Of a stretch of DNA of 64,000 nt, positions 54,392 to 62,575 are shown in pieces; the stretch's first letter is position 1; every line of letters starts with the position of its first letter. The stretch lies in assembly GCF_011617465.1 (NCBI RefSeq), contig NZ_CP050153.1, positions 2,046,001 through 2,110,000 of the forward strand, written 5' to 3'. The notes below the pieces were generated by a model. It did not search any database and was not told the DNA's origin. It was given only the letters and a program-made list of their open reading frames with translations. Origin of the DNA: Brevibacterium pigmentatum (GTDB lineage Bacteria; Actinomycetota; Actinomycetes; Actinomycetales; Brevibacteriaceae). A program made the translations under genes and the position numbers.

Positions 54392-55333
54392 TCAGCCGAC
54401 GGTGACAAGGTCTTTGAGACTTTCGAAGGTCTTCGGTCCGATGCCTTTGACGAGCAGCAGGTCCTCGACACTGGCGAAGGGCTGCTGGCTGCGGTGGCTG
54501 ATGATCGCCTCTGCCGTGACAGGGCCGACTCCGGGCAGGGTCTCCAGGGTGGTGGCATCGGCGGTATTGAGATCGACCTTTTCGGCCCCGGGTGCCCCGC
54601 CGTTCGCCCCGGCAGATGCGTCGCCGGTTCCCGTAGAACCGTTGCCGGCCCCTCCTGCCGCTGCTCCCCCGGCTCCGCCCGAACCGCCACCCGGCCCAGT
54701 CCCACTTTGACCGGTTCCGTCCGCCCCGCTACCTGCGCCTCCGGGTGGTTCTTCTCCCTCCTGCGGGATATGGATCTGCTCACCGTCGGCGAGCACGCGC
54801 GCCAGATTCACCGCTTCGCCGTCGGCGCCGGGGCTGAGTCCGCCGGCGGCTTCGACGGCGTCTTGGACTCGGGCTCCCGCTTTCAAGGTGACCACAGAGG
54901 GATCGTTCACCGCCCCGGTGATATGGACGATCACCTTCCCGTTCGCCTCGGCACCCTTCGCCGAGGCGGCTCCTTCCTTGCCCTCGGCTGTTCCCACCGC
55001 CCCTGCGGCAGGTTTCGCACCCGTCTCCCCCGGTTCGGCCCCGCCCTCGGTCGCAGCCGACGATGGACCGGCGGCGGGGACTTGACCGCCGTCGCTGCCG
55101 CTGGTGCCCGGCGTCTGCTGCGGCGTGGGCCGGAAGAGGAAGAAGGCGAGAACGAGGATGCCGACCGTGGCGATGCCGAGCGCCGCGAGCACGGGCAGCC
55201 GCACTCGGCGGGGTTCGACGGGTTCCTCGTCACCGGCGGTATCTGCGGTATAGATGTCGCCCGGCACCCAACCGCCGCGCTCGGCGCTGGCGCCCAGGAG
55301 GCCGGCGAAACGATCATCCGGAGACACAGCCAT
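54392..55333 (-). CDS. comEA: ComEA-type DNA-binding competence protein
   Basis: A 313-residue protein with one membrane helix (about 45-68), a long Pro/Gly/Ala/Glu-rich linker, an SLBB domain (VIVHITGAVNDPSVVTLKAGARVQDAVEAAGG), a second Gly/Ser-rich linker and a C-terminal double helix-hairpin-helix (VDLNTADATTLETLPGVGP and LLVKGIGPKTFESLKD). It would bind DNA outside the membrane and hand it to ComEC. TACCCT precedes the ATG by 6 nt, giving a leaderless start. Confidence 0.93.
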   Translation of the reverse strand: MAVSPDDRFAGLLGASAERGGWVPGDIYTADTAGDEEPVEPRRVRLPVLAALGIATVGILVLAFFLFRPTPQQTPGTSGSDGGQVPAAGPSSAATEGGAEPGETGAKPAAGAVGTAEGKEGAASAKGAEANGKVIVHITGAVNDPSVVTLKAGARVQDAVEAAGGLSPGADGEAVNLARVLADGEQIHIPQEGEEPPGGAGSGADGTGQSGTGPGGGSGGAGGAAAGGAGNGSTGTGDASAGANGGAPGAEKVDLNTADATTLETLPGVGPVTAEAIISHRSQQPFASVEDLLLVKGIGPKTFESLKDLVTVG

Positions 55334-55339
55334 GGTCCG

Positions 55340-55345
55340 AGGGTA
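55340..55345 (-). promoter_or_regulatory. -10 box of leaderless comEA
   Basis: TACCCT on the minus strand, 6 nt, ATG. Confidence 0.4.
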
Positions 55346-55380
55346 GGGACTGGAGTCACGACTGGGCTATGACAGAGACC

Positions 55381-55415
55381 GAGCCTGTGGACAGGCCTTC
55401 TGCGTCCACAGGCTC
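55381..55415 (-). terminator. Terminator after degV
   Basis: A perfect 12-bp stem GAGCCTGTGGAC/GTCCACAGGCTC with an 11-nt loop, 57 nt past the DegV stop and before the comEA promoter. A 12-bp direct repeat (CAGGCCCGGGTG, 55442-55465) lies in the same gap. Confidence 0.65.
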
Positions 55416-55471
55416 CAGGGGTCAAGTCACACGATCGTCCCCAGGCCCGGGTGCAGGCCCGGGTGTGTGAG

Positions 55472-56347
55472 TCAGGGTTTCGTCTGCACAGTCACTCCGA
55501 CCGTGCCGGGCCCCACATGCGCGGTGATGATCGTCGACAGCGTCCTGAACGAGGGCTCGAATCCGAGTTCGCGGAGCCGTGAGCTCAGCAGCTCGGCGTC
55601 GGCTGCATCCATCTCCCCTTCGGCGTTCTGCACCTCCACGTGCACGGTGTCCTCCGGGTCGGCCACCTCGGCGGCGGCCTGAACGGCGAGAGTGACGAGC
55701 TTCTCCAGCGCTTTCGCGCGAGTGCGCACCCGAGCGAGCGGAACGACGACTCCGGCGTTGAGGCCGAGCACGGGAACGATCTGCAGGGCCCTGCCAAGCA
55801 GCGATGATGCGGCACCGATCCGGCCGCCTCGGCGCAGGAATTCGAGGTTGCCGGGGGCGAACACGGTACGGGTCTCTGCCGCGCACCAGTCGGCGATGGT
55901 TCCGGCGATCGATTCGGCGTCGAGCCCCTGCCGGATCCCGGCCACGGCCACGGACAGCGCCCCGGCCAATCCCGCCGAGGTGGTCCTCGAGTCGACGACA
56001 TCAACGAGGATGTCCTCGGCCTCTGCGGCTACGACCGCGGAATCGCGGGTGCCGGAAAGCTCCGCGGACATCGTCACGACGATGATGGCATCGGCCCCGT
56101 CCTCCCGCAGCCGCCCGTAGGCCTCGGAGAATTGGGTCGGGGTGGCCATGGAGGTCGTGACCTCGACACCCTCGGTCATCTTCGCGCACAGATGCCCGGC
56201 ATCGACCTCACCGTCGGCGAAAGCGACTCCGCCGATGAGCACGGTCAGCGGCACCACGGCGAAGAGGCCGCCGGTGGCCTCGCCCAGCTCTTCGCGTTCG
56301 CTTGCTGAGAGCTGCGCCGTGGAGTCGGTGACCAGCCCGATTCTCAT
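55472..56347 (-). CDS. DegV family fatty-acid-binding protein
   Basis: A 291-residue DegV-domain protein: MRIGLVTDSTAQL, TTSMATPTQFSEAYGRL, TMSAELSGTRDSAV and VDSRTTSAGLAG match the fatty-acid pocket and phosphotransfer region of FakB-like proteins. In other Gram-positives these present fatty acids to FakA kinase; no fakA is in the window. The ATG overlaps the upstream ugd stop as ATGA. Confidence 0.92.
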   Translation of the reverse strand: MRIGLVTDSTAQLSASEREELGEATGGLFAVVPLTVLIGGVAFADGEVDAGHLCAKMTEGVEVTTSMATPTQFSEAYGRLREDGADAIIVVTMSAELSGTRDSAVVAAEAEDILVDVVDSRTTSAGLAGALSVAVAGIRQGLDAESIAGTIADWCAAETRTVFAPGNLEFLRRGGRIGAASSLLGRALQIVPVLGLNAGVVVPLARVRTRAKALEKLVTLAVQAAAEVADPEDTVHVEVQNAEGEMDAADAELLSSRLRELGFEPSFRTLSTIITAHVGPGTVGVTVQTKP

Positions 56348-57651
56348 GGACGGCCCAGGGCTCGGTAGGTCCAGCCCGCTGCACGCCACAGTTCGGGAGT
56401 GAGCACATTGCGACCGTCGACGAGCACCTTCCCGGTCACGAGCTCAGCGGTCGCCGCTGGGTCGAGGTCGCGGTATTCGCGCCATTCCGTCAGCAGCAGC
56501 ACGGCTTCGGCCCCGGTGATCGCCTCGGCGGTGTCGGCGACGTAGTCGAGTTCGGGGAACGACTTCTGCGCATTGCCGATCGCCTGCGGGTCGGTGACGG
56601 TGACCAGCCCGCCCTGGGTGGCGATGAGTCGGGCCACGGCCAGTGCCGGGGAGTCACGGACATCGTCGCTGTCGGGCTTGAAAGCGGCACCGAGGATGGT
56701 GATCTTCTTGCCGATGAACGATCCGCCCAGGGCGTCGCGGGCGATGTCGACCATCCGGACACGCCGGCGCATGTTGATCGAGTCGATCTCCTTGAGGAAG
56801 GCCACCGCCTGATCGGCGCCGAGCTCGCCGGCCCGGGCCATGAAGGCGCGGATGTCCTTGGGCAGGCAGCCGCCGCCGAAGCCGAGTCCGGCGTTGAGGA
56901 ACTTGCGGCCGATCCGGTCATCCATGCCGATCGCATCGGCGAGCTGGGTGACATCGGCGCCCGAGGCTTCGCAGAGTTCGGCCATGGCATTGATGAACGA
57001 GATCTTCGTGGCCAGGAACGAGTTCGCCGCCGTCTTGACCAGCTCGGCGGTCGCGAAGTCCGTGATCATCCGCGGGGTGTCGTCGGCGAGGATCGACGCG
57101 TACACCTCGTCGAGAGTCGCGGCCGCAGCCTGCCCGAGCTCACCGTCGGCGACTCCGTAGACCAGACGGTTCGGGTGGAGAGTGTCTTCGACGGCATGGC
57201 CTTCACGGAGGAACTCCGGGTTCCACATCATCGCGGCTCCGGTGTCGGCGATGATTCCGGCCAGACGCTCGGCGGTGCCCACGGGAACGGTCGACTTTCC
57301 CACAACCACTGACGTCGAAGTCAGGTGCGGGTGCAGCGATTCCACGGCCGCATCGACATAGGTGACATCGGCGGCGAATTCGCCCGGCTTCTGCGGGGTG
57401 CCCACGCACACGAAGTGCACCGTGGCGTCGGCGGCGCGGGAGACGTCGGTGGTGAACTCGAGCTTTCCGCGTTCCTGAGCCTTCACGAGGAGTTCACTCA
57501 GTCCCGGTTCGAAGAACGGCGGACGGCCCGACATCAGCGCCTCGACCTTCTCGGTGTCGACGTCGACTCCCGTGACCTCATGACCCAGGGACGCCATGGC
57601 CGCCGCATGGACCGCGCCCAGATATCCGCAACCGATGACTGAAATCTTCAA
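56344..57651 (-). CDS. UDP-glucose/GDP-mannose dehydrogenase family protein
   Basis: A 435-residue NAD-dependent sugar-nucleotide dehydrogenase that would oxidise UDP-glucose to UDP-glucuronate. The Rossmann GCGYLG (7-12), the VGTPQKPG loop, the STVPVGT motif and the catalytic Cys in FGGGCLPKD (Cys 262) are present. The start is TTG at 57651 with GGAG about 8 nt upstream, giving MKISVIGCGYLG; an ATG 17 codons upstream would add non-homologous residues. Capsule or wall-polymer genes are not nearby. Confidence 0.93.
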   Translation of the reverse strand: MKISVIGCGYLGAVHAAAMASLGHEVTGVDVDTEKVEALMSGRPPFFEPGLSELLVKAQERGKLEFTTDVSRAADATVHFVCVGTPQKPGEFAADVTYVDAAVESLHPHLTSTSVVVGKSTVPVGTAERLAGIIADTGAAMMWNPEFLREGHAVEDTLHPNRLVYGVADGELGQAAAATLDEVYASILADDTPRMITDFATAELVKTAANSFLATKISFINAMAELCEASGADVTQLADAIGMDDRIGRKFLNAGLGFGGGCLPKDIRAFMARAGELGADQAVAFLKEIDSINMRRRVRMVDIARDALGGSFIGKKITILGAAFKPDSDDVRDSPALAVARLIATQGGLVTVTDPQAIGNAQKSFPELDYVADTAEAITGAEAVLLLTEWREYRDLDPAATAELVTGKVLVDGRNVLTPELWRAAGWTYRALGRP

Positions 57652-57733
57652 ACCGAGCTCTCCTGGCAGTTGGCATGCGTTTTCGACCACACTATATGCC
57701 ACCCGGTTGCACGATATGTGGAGGTTGAAACAG

Positions 57734-57739
57734 TAGGCT
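57734..57739 (+). promoter_or_regulatory. -10 box of the leaderless 57747 gene
   Basis: TAGGCT, 7 nt, GTG. It lies in the gap shared with the divergent ugd gene. Confidence 0.5.
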
Positions 57740-57746
57740 TGGAATT

Positions 57747-58463
57747 GTGAAGCGTTTCCTTGATTTCCTCACCAACTCACCGGCCGCCGTGACGTTTGCG
57801 GTGCTCACCGTGCTCGGCATCATCGCCTTCGCCATTCCCGGACTGCACTCCGCAGCCTGGATCATCGGACTCGTGCTGTGCCTCGGCGTGATCGCCGCAC
57901 TGCTGATGTTCCACGGCGAATGGCGCCGCGCCCAGCAGCAGATCGATGCGCTGCGGCAGCAGCTCAGTGTCGAGCGCGGGCGGATGGACACGCTCGGGCT
58001 GACCCCGGTGGAGGACGCGGTCGAACTGCTTCCCGATGAGCGTCGCGCCCGCCGCATCCTCGAACTCATCCCGGACTCGTCGGGTCTCGTCCAGTCCCTG
58101 CGACTGGATGCGACCTTCGCCACCGTCGCCGTCGATGAGCTCGAACCGCTCACCACCTTCTGCGCCGAGTTCAAGAAGGCCAGCTTCGACAATCCGCGCT
58201 CGCACACCGCATTCATGAACCTCTATCGGGCCGCCGAGGGGCTGTCGCTCTGGGTGAAGGAAGAGACTCAGGTCTCCCCCGATGATTCCGGCATCCGTGA
58301 GATCCGCCCCGGAGATGCCCGCAAGGACGGCTGGCGCGGCTACACCGAAGCCCAGAGCCGCGGCGAACGCCTCAGCGACGACTTCGTCTCCTCCCGGTGG
58401 GAGTTCAACCAGACGGCCCTCGAACTCGGACTCGTCTCGGGCACCCCGCCGTTCAACGACTGA
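57747..58463 (+). CDS. Unknown membrane-anchored protein
   Basis: I do not recognise the family. The 238-residue protein starts with two hydrophobic segments (about 13-29 and 37-54), then a coiled-coil stretch (EWRRAQQQIDALRQQLSVERGR) and a soluble domain with conserved-looking YxAAEGLSLWVKEE. The C-terminus is hydrophilic. It is transcribed alone from a leaderless start, between divergent ugd and convergent nadE. Confidence 0.8.
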   Translation: MKRFLDFLTNSPAAVTFAVLTVLGIIAFAIPGLHSAAWIIGLVLCLGVIAALLMFHGEWRRAQQQIDALRQQLSVERGRMDTLGLTPVEDAVELLPDERRARRILELIPDSSGLVQSLRLDATFATVAVDELEPLTTFCAEFKKASFDNPRSHTAFMNLYRAAEGLSLWVKEETQVSPDDSGIREIRPGDARKDGWRGYTEAQSRGERLSDDFVSSRWEFNQTALELGLVSGTPPFND

Positions 58464-58475
58464 AGTACCGATCAA

Positions 58476-58512
58476 CAGGTGAGGGCCCTCAGAGATTGAG
58501 GGCCCTCACCTG
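58476..58512. terminator. Bidirectional terminator before nadE
   Basis: A perfect 16-bp stem (58476-58491 with 58497-58512) and a GAGAT loop, between convergent genes. Confidence 0.85.
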
Positions 58513-58535
58513 ATTCACGTGTTCGCCTGTTCGGC

Positions 58536-59369
58536 TCAGTGCCGGATCCACCAGGTATCCGTCGGAGCCACAGGGGTCCGCCGTTTGTGCTCCGAACGGC
58601 GGTACTTCTCGATGAGCGCCGAGGCGGCCGCGGGCTCGATCTCCTTCCCCTCGAGGAAGTCATCGATCTGGTCGTAGCTCAGACCCAGCGAGGATTCGTC
58701 CGTCTGCCCCGGTTCGTCATCGAGCAGATCCGCGGTCGGAACCTTGACGATGAGATGGTCGGGAGCACCGAGGTGGCGCAGCAGTTCCCGTCCCTGCCGT
58801 TTGTTCAGACCCGCCAGAGGGATGACGTCGGCCGCACCGTCACCGAACTTCGTGAAGAACCCGGTGACCGCCTCGGCGGCGTGATCGGTGCCGACGACGA
58901 GCGCCTTCTTCTCCCCTGCCAGCTCGAACTGGGCGATCATCCGCATCCGGGCCTTGACGTTGCCCTTGCCGAAGTCGGTGAGCGGCTCTCCGGTGGCCTT
59001 CTCGTATTCCTCGGCGGTCGCATCCGTGGCGGCGCCGATATTGATCGCCAGCTCATGGTCGGCGGCAATGAAGGACAGAGCATCCTGAGCGTCAGACTCA
59101 TCGGTCTGCACATGATGAGGCAGACGCACGGCCCAGAACTCGGACTCGGCACCGCGACGGCGCAGATCCTCCACCGCCAGCTGGCAGAGCCTGCCGGCCA
59201 GGGTGGAGTCCTGCCCGCCGCTGATGCCGAGCACGAGGCCTTTGACGCCGGTGGTGAGCACATAGTCGACGAGGAACTCGACCCGACGGGCGATCTCCGT
59301 CGCCGGGTCGATCTGCGGCCGCACGCCGAGGGCGTATCGGATCTCGTCCTGGACTCTGTCGTTCGTCAT
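58536..59369 (-). CDS. nadE: NH3-dependent NAD+ synthetase
   Basis: Last step of NAD synthesis. The 277-residue protein has the PP-loop LGISGGQDST (48-57), then GNVKARMRM, VGTDHAAEAVTGFFTKFGDGAADV and the LNKRQGRELLRHLGAP segment. It lacks the glutaminase domain of long actinobacterial NadE, so it would use free ammonia or an external donor. ATG at 59369 with GGTGAG upstream; an in-frame ATG at 59426 would add 19 residues. Confidence 0.95.
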   Translation of the reverse strand: MTNDRVQDEIRYALGVRPQIDPATEIARRVEFLVDYVLTTGVKGLVLGISGGQDSTLAGRLCQLAVEDLRRRGAESEFWAVRLPHHVQTDESDAQDALSFIAADHELAINIGAATDATAEEYEKATGEPLTDFGKGNVKARMRMIAQFELAGEKKALVVGTDHAAEAVTGFFTKFGDGAADVIPLAGLNKRQGRELLRHLGAPDHLIVKVPTADLLDDEPGQTDESSLGLSYDQIDDFLEGKEIEPAAASALIEKYRRSEHKRRTPVAPTDTWWIRH

Positions 59370-59470
59370 GCTCTCACCAGTCGTAGTCGAAGGGGCGATG
59401 CGCCAGTGCCCGGCGCCCGTACCCATGCAGTCTCCCAGAAGCTGTGTTACGACGAAGTATCGCCGTCACC

Positions 59471-62386
59471 TCAGGCGTCGGGAACGATGTTGACGAGCTT
59501 CGGTGCGCGCACGATCACCTTGCGCACTCCGGCTCCGCCGAGGGCCTTGACGGCGTTCGGCGATTCGAGAGCCAGCTTCTCCAGCTCGTCTGCCGCGATG
59601 TCCGGGGTCACCTCGAGACGTGCACGCACCTTGCCCTTGACCTGGACCACACAGGTCACGGTTTCGGCGACGAGGTGGTTCGGATCCGCCTCGGGGAACG
59701 CCGCGTAGGTGACCGTCGACTCGTGTCCGAGACGCGACCACAGCTCTTCGGCCAGGTGCGGGGCGAACGGTGCGAGCATGATCGTCAGCGGTTCGAGGAG
59801 GTCCCGGGTCGCGCCGCCCTGCTTGGTGGCGTGGTTGGTGAGCACGATGAGCTTGGAGATCGCAGTGTTGAACCGCAGATGGTCCATGTCCTCGTGCACG
59901 CCGTCGATGACCTGGTGGAGGACCTTGAGCGATTCGGCGTCGGCCTCACCGTCGGCGACCACGGACTCACCGGTGGTCTCATCGACGAAGAGTCGCCACA
60001 CGCGCTGCAGGAACCGCTGGGCACCGACGACGGCGCGGGTGTCCCAGGGGCGGTCCTGTTCCAGCGGACCCATCGACATCTCGTAGACGCGGAAGGTGTC
60101 GGCGCCGAAGGCGTCGTACATCTCGTCGGGCATGACGGAGTTCTTCAGCGACTTGCCGATCTTTCCGTACTCCCGGTTGACCTGCTCGCCGCCCAACCAG
60201 AAGGTCAGTTCACCGTTCGATTCGGTCTTCTCCTCCACCTCGGCGGCGGGGACGTAGACACCTCGGGAATCGGTGTAGGCATAGGCCTGGATGTATCCCT
60301 GGTTGACCAGACGGTGGAACGGCTCGGACGAGGAGATATGACCGAGGTCGAAGAGGATCTTGTGCCAGAAGCGGGCATAGAGCAGGTGGAGCACGGCGTG
60401 CTCCTGCCCGCCGACGTAGAGATCGGCGCCGCCGCGCGGCTTCGAGGCCCGCGGTCCCAGCCAGTACTTCTCGTTGGCGGAGTCGACGAGGCGTTCGTCA
60501 TTGTGCGGATCCGCGTAGCGCAGCTGGTACCACGACGACCCGGCCCAGTTGGGCATCGTGTTCGTCTCACGCTGGTAGGTCTTCGGACCGTCACCGAGGT
60601 CGAGCTCGATGCTCGTCCATTCCTGGTTCCGGCTCAGCGCCGGTTCGGGGCGGCTGTCGGCATCGTCGGGTGCGTAGGTCCGCGGTGCGAAATCGTCGAC
60701 CTCGGGCAGCTGGACGGGCAGCATCTCGTCGGGCAGGGCGATGGGGGTGCCGTTCTCGTCGTAGACGATCGGGAATGGTTCGCCCCAGTAGCGCTGGCGA
60801 GAGAACAGCCAGTCGCGCAGACGGTACTGGGTGGACTCGGTGGCCAGTCCCTTTCCGGACAGCCATTCGGTGACCCGGGCCTTCGCCGCGTCGATCTCGA
60901 GACCGTTGATGTCGATCTCGGCGTTGGACGAGTTGATCATCACGCCGGTGCCGGTGAACGGAGCGTCCTCATCGTGGTCGGTCGGAGGCTGCACGGTGCG
61001 GATATAGGGCAGTCCGAAGGCCTTCGCGAAGTCCCAGTCTCGGGCATCCTCTGCGGGCACGGCCATGATCGCGCCAGTGCCGTAACCCATGAGCACGTAG
61101 TCGGCGATGAAGATCGGAATCTGCGCCCCGGTGGCCGGGTTGAGCGCATAGGAGCCGGTGAAGATGCCGGTCTTCTCCCGGCTCTGCTGCCGGTCGGCGT
61201 CGGTCTTGGCCGCGGCGGCGCGCTGGTAGGCGGCGATCGCCTCGGCGGGGGTGGCCTCTCCCCCACGCCACGACTCTGGTGTGGACTCGTCCCAGACCTG
61301 TGCGGTCAGCTCGGCGACCTGCGGGTGCTCGGGGCTGAGAACGAGGTAGGTGGCGCCGAACAGGGTGTCCGGGCGGGTCGTGTAGACCTCGATGTCGGAG
61401 GCGTCGTCACCGGCGACGGGCAGGCGCAGCAGGGCGCCCTTCGACCGGCCGATCCAGTTGACCTGCATCGCATGGATCGCATGCGGCCAGTCGAGTGCGT
61501 CGAGGTCATCGATGAGGCGATCGGCGTAGGCGGTGATGCGCATGTTCCACTGACGCAGCCGGCGGGTGAAGACCGGGTAGTTTCCGCGTTCGGACAGACC
61601 GTCGGCGGTGACCTCTTCATTGGCCAGCACGGTGCCCAGCCCGGGGCACCAGTTGACCGGGGATTCCGAGACGTAGGCGAGGCGGAAGTCCTGCAGGACG
61701 TTCTCTCGCTCGGCCGGACTCAGATCCGACCAGGCGCGGCCGTCGGGTGTGAGGCGCGCACCGGAGGCGAACTGCTCGATGAGCGTGCCGATCGGACGAG
61801 CCGCGCCCTTGGGCTCGCCGTCAGGGGTGGTCGCCTCGGGGTCGTACCAGGAGTTGAAGATCTGCAGGAAGATCCACTGCGTCCATTTGACGAAGGAGTC
61901 ATCGGTGGTGGCGAAGCGGCGGCGCGCATCGTGGGCCAGACCCAGGCGACGCAGCTGCTCGGTCATGTTCGTGATATTGGCATCGGTGGTGATGCGCGGG
62001 TGCTGACCGGTCTGCACCGCATAGAGATCGGCGGGCAGCCCGAAGGCGTCATAGGACAGGGCGTGCATGACGTTGTGTCCGCGCATCCGCTGGTAGCGGC
62101 CGTAGACGTCGGTGCCGAGGTAGCCCAGCGGGTGGCCGACGTGCAGTCCCGCACCGGAGGGGTACGGGAACATGTCCATGATGTACAGGGACTCGCGCTG
62201 GCTGAGGTCGGCCGGCGGGCCGTAGGGCGACGGGGACTCCTGGGAGTCGAGCTCGCCGAGGTCTCCGGTGGGGTTCGGGGTGTGGAACGTGCCCGATTCC
62301 TCCCATGTGCGCTGCCAAGACTTCTCGATCTCTTCGGCCAGCGCCGCGTCATAGCGGAAACCGGTCTCCTCAGGGTTCGTCGTCAT
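59471..62386 (-). CDS. leuS: Leucine--tRNA ligase
   Basis: Class I synthetase of 971 residues. HIGH appears as [14 protein letters not shown], the editing CP1 domain carries the threonine-rich [13 protein letters not shown] and the [17 protein letters not shown] motif, and KMSKS appears as [11 protein letters not shown], the normal actinobacterial variant. C-terminal anticodon domain complete. ATG with AAGGAAGG upstream. Divergent from the acyl-CoA ligase, with an inverted pair GTGAGCAG/CTGCTCAC (62409-62416 and 62464-62471) in its upstream region. Confidence 0.97.
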   Translation of the reverse strand: MTTNPEETGFRYDAALAEEIEKSWQRTWEESGTFHTPNPTGDLGELDSQESPSPYGPPADLSQRESLYIMDMFPYPSGAGLHVGHPLGYLGTDVYGRYQRMRGHNVMHALSYDAFGLPADLYAVQTGQHPRITTDANITNMTEQLRRLGLAHDARRRFATTDDSFVKWTQWIFLQIFNSWYDPEATTPDGEPKGAARPIGTLIEQFASGARLTPDGRAWSDLSPAERENVLQDFRLAYVSESPVNWCPGLGTVLANEEVTADGLSERGNYPVFTRRLRQWNMRITAYADRLIDDLDALDWPHAIHAMQVNWIGRSKGALLRLPVAGDDASDIEVYTTRPDTLFGATYLVLSPEHPQVAELTAQVWDESTPESWRGGEATPAEAIAAYQRAAAAKTDADRQQSREKTGIFTGSYALNPATGAQIPIFIADYVLMGYGTGAIMAVPAEDARDWDFAKAFGLPYIRTVQPPTDHDEDAPFTGTGVMINSSNAEIDINGLEIDAAKARVTEWLSGKGLATESTQYRLRDWLFSRQRYWGEPFPIVYDENGTPIALPDEMLPVQLPEVDDFAPRTYAPDDADSRPEPALSRNQEWTSIELDLGDGPKTYQRETNTMPNWAGSSWYQLRYADPHNDERLVDSANEKYWLGPRASKPRGGADLYVGGQEHAVLHLLYARFWHKILFDLGHISSSEPFHRLVNQGYIQAYAYTDSRGVYVPAAEVEEKTESNGELTFWLGGEQVNREYGKIGKSLKNSVMPDEMYDAFGADTFRVYEMSMGPLEQDRPWDTRAVVGAQRFLQRVWRLFVDETTGESVVADGEADAESLKVLHQVIDGVHEDMDHLRFNTAISKLIVLTNHATKQGGATRDLLEPLTIMLAPFAPHLAEELWSRLGHESTVTYAAFPEADPNHLVAETVTCVVQVKGKVRARLEVTPDIAADELEKLALESPNAVKALGGAGVRKVIVRAPKLVNIVPDA

Positions 62387-62485
62387 TACCTTCCTTCGCT
62401 GAACAGACGTGAGCAGGTTCTGACCATCGTACTCTGAACGTCCCCTGATTCGACTTGGTTAGACTGCTCACAGGTCAGCGGACGC

Positions 62486-62545
62486 CGGTTATCTCGGCAA
62501 ACGTGATCGATTTCACTGAGACCCGGCCGAACTGTAAGATAACCG
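62486..62545 (+). promoter_or_regulatory. Promoter and inverted repeat of the acyl-CoA ligase gene
   Basis: CGGTTATCT (62486-62494) and AGATAACCG (62537-62545) form an inverted pair 42 nt apart. The right arm overlaps a TAAGAT -10 (62535-62540) that has TTTCAC 18 nt upstream. A fatty-acid regulator binding here is possible; no regulator gene is adjacent. Confidence 0.4.
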
Positions 62546-62575
62546 AGCAGTAACTTACGTCCTCGAAGGAGACTC

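Noticed and set aside
60120..60160. KIGKS in LeuRS as a degenerate, inactive KMSKS
   Set aside because: GK[IM]GKSLKN is the usual form in actinobacterial LeuRS and remains functional.
59444..62437. A 997-codon open frame on the plus strand opposite leuS
   Set aside because: It mirrors the high-G+C codon pattern of leuS; the translation has no recognisable domain and the opposite strand encodes a complete LeuRS.
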